From SVQP01 sp045606685 (lineage in GTDB: Bacteria; Bacillota; Clostridia; Oscillospirales; CAG-272): a stretch of 5,316 nucleotides of DNA. Made by a program: the position numbers and the translations under genes. Under the pieces are notes generated by a model. It saw only the letters and a list, made by a program, of their open reading frames with translations. It made no database searches and was not told the DNA's origin. The stretch is taken from the NCBI GenBank assembly GCA_045606685.1, contig JAZUSJ010000142.1:1-5316 (forward strand), in the 5' to 3' direction. Below, one piece after another: positions 5,279 to 5,316 of this stretch; the first letter of the stretch is position 1; every line of letters starts with the position of its first letter.

Positions 5279-5316
5279 ATGCCTTGGAAGGACAAAACTG
5301 TGGAAGAATTAAGAAA
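5279..5316 (+). CDS. Start of a gene cut by the window edge, possibly a transposase/integrase
   Basis: Only 12 full codons are visible: MPWKDKTVEELR. The strong RBS and promoter make the gene real. The MPWK... opening followed by a charged helix is one I associate with helix-turn-helix/integrase-core transposases of IS481-like elements, where it precedes the DNA-binding domain. The surrounding tandem repeats and the broken upstream repeat agree with that. Twelve residues cannot prove a family; a small regulator controlled by the GTATAC repeats is the main alternative. Confidence 0.45.
   Translation, partial: MPWKDKTVEELR

Larger units (their letters stand above)
5177..5316 (+). mobile_element. 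Probable left end of an insertion sequence (truncated by window edge)
   Basis: Starts TGTATAG at the exact point where hairpin copy 3 is interrupted, contains paired tandem repeats, then a promoter and a gene start resembling a transposase/integrase. TGT ends are common in IS481/IS3-type elements. The right end and any target duplication are outside the window, so the family and even IS identity are inference. Confidence 0.45.

Overview
The window looks like a piece of a moderately GC-rich chromosome from an anaerobic Firmicute, most likely a gut-type Clostridia / Oscillospiraceae relative. The reasons are strong AAGGAGG-type ribosome binding sites, a 'eukaryotic-type' NADP isocitrate dehydrogenase beside an aconitase-family hydratase, and an intergenic region full of GC-rich dyad repeats of a kind I associate with such genomes. 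The taxonomic call is inference only.

Region 1 (1-3874, + strand) is a tight three-gene operon. It holds the C-terminal ~600 residues of an aconitase-superfamily hydratase whose 5' end lies outside the window. After a 1-nt gap comes a complete TIM-barrel protein of the xylose isomerase / endonuclease IV superfamily, and after 15 nt a complete isocitrate dehydrogenase (icd). The hydratase and icd would together run citrate -> isocitrate -> 2-oxoglutarate, the oxidative branch that feeds glutamate synthesis and NADPH. The TIM-barrel protein in the middle has no obvious place in that pathway.

Region 2 (3884-4495) is a long perfect hairpin that serves as a shared terminator between icd and a convergent, clearly AT-richer gene on the minus strand. 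That gene encodes a 188-residue HD-domain phosphohydrolase-like protein. Its stop codon lies inside the terminator stem. A perfect 17-bp palindrome sits just upstream of its start.

Region 3 (4496-5278) has no convincing gene. It is a mosaic of intergenic repeats: two inverted copies of a 128-142-bp GC-rich repeat (4571-4698 and 4956-5097), several hairpins, and three copies of a small hairpin with a constant loop and changing but still complementary stems. The third hairpin copy breaks off at 5176.

Region 4 (5177-5316) starts exactly where that copy breaks, with TGTATAG, two 24-bp-period tandem repeats, an extended -10 promoter and a strong RBS. It then enters the first 12 codons of a gene starting MPWKDKTVEELR. 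I read this as the left end of an insertion sequence that jumped into the third hairpin copy. The most interesting material is in regions 3 and 4, plus the full endonuclease IV-like metal-ligand set in the TIM-barrel protein.
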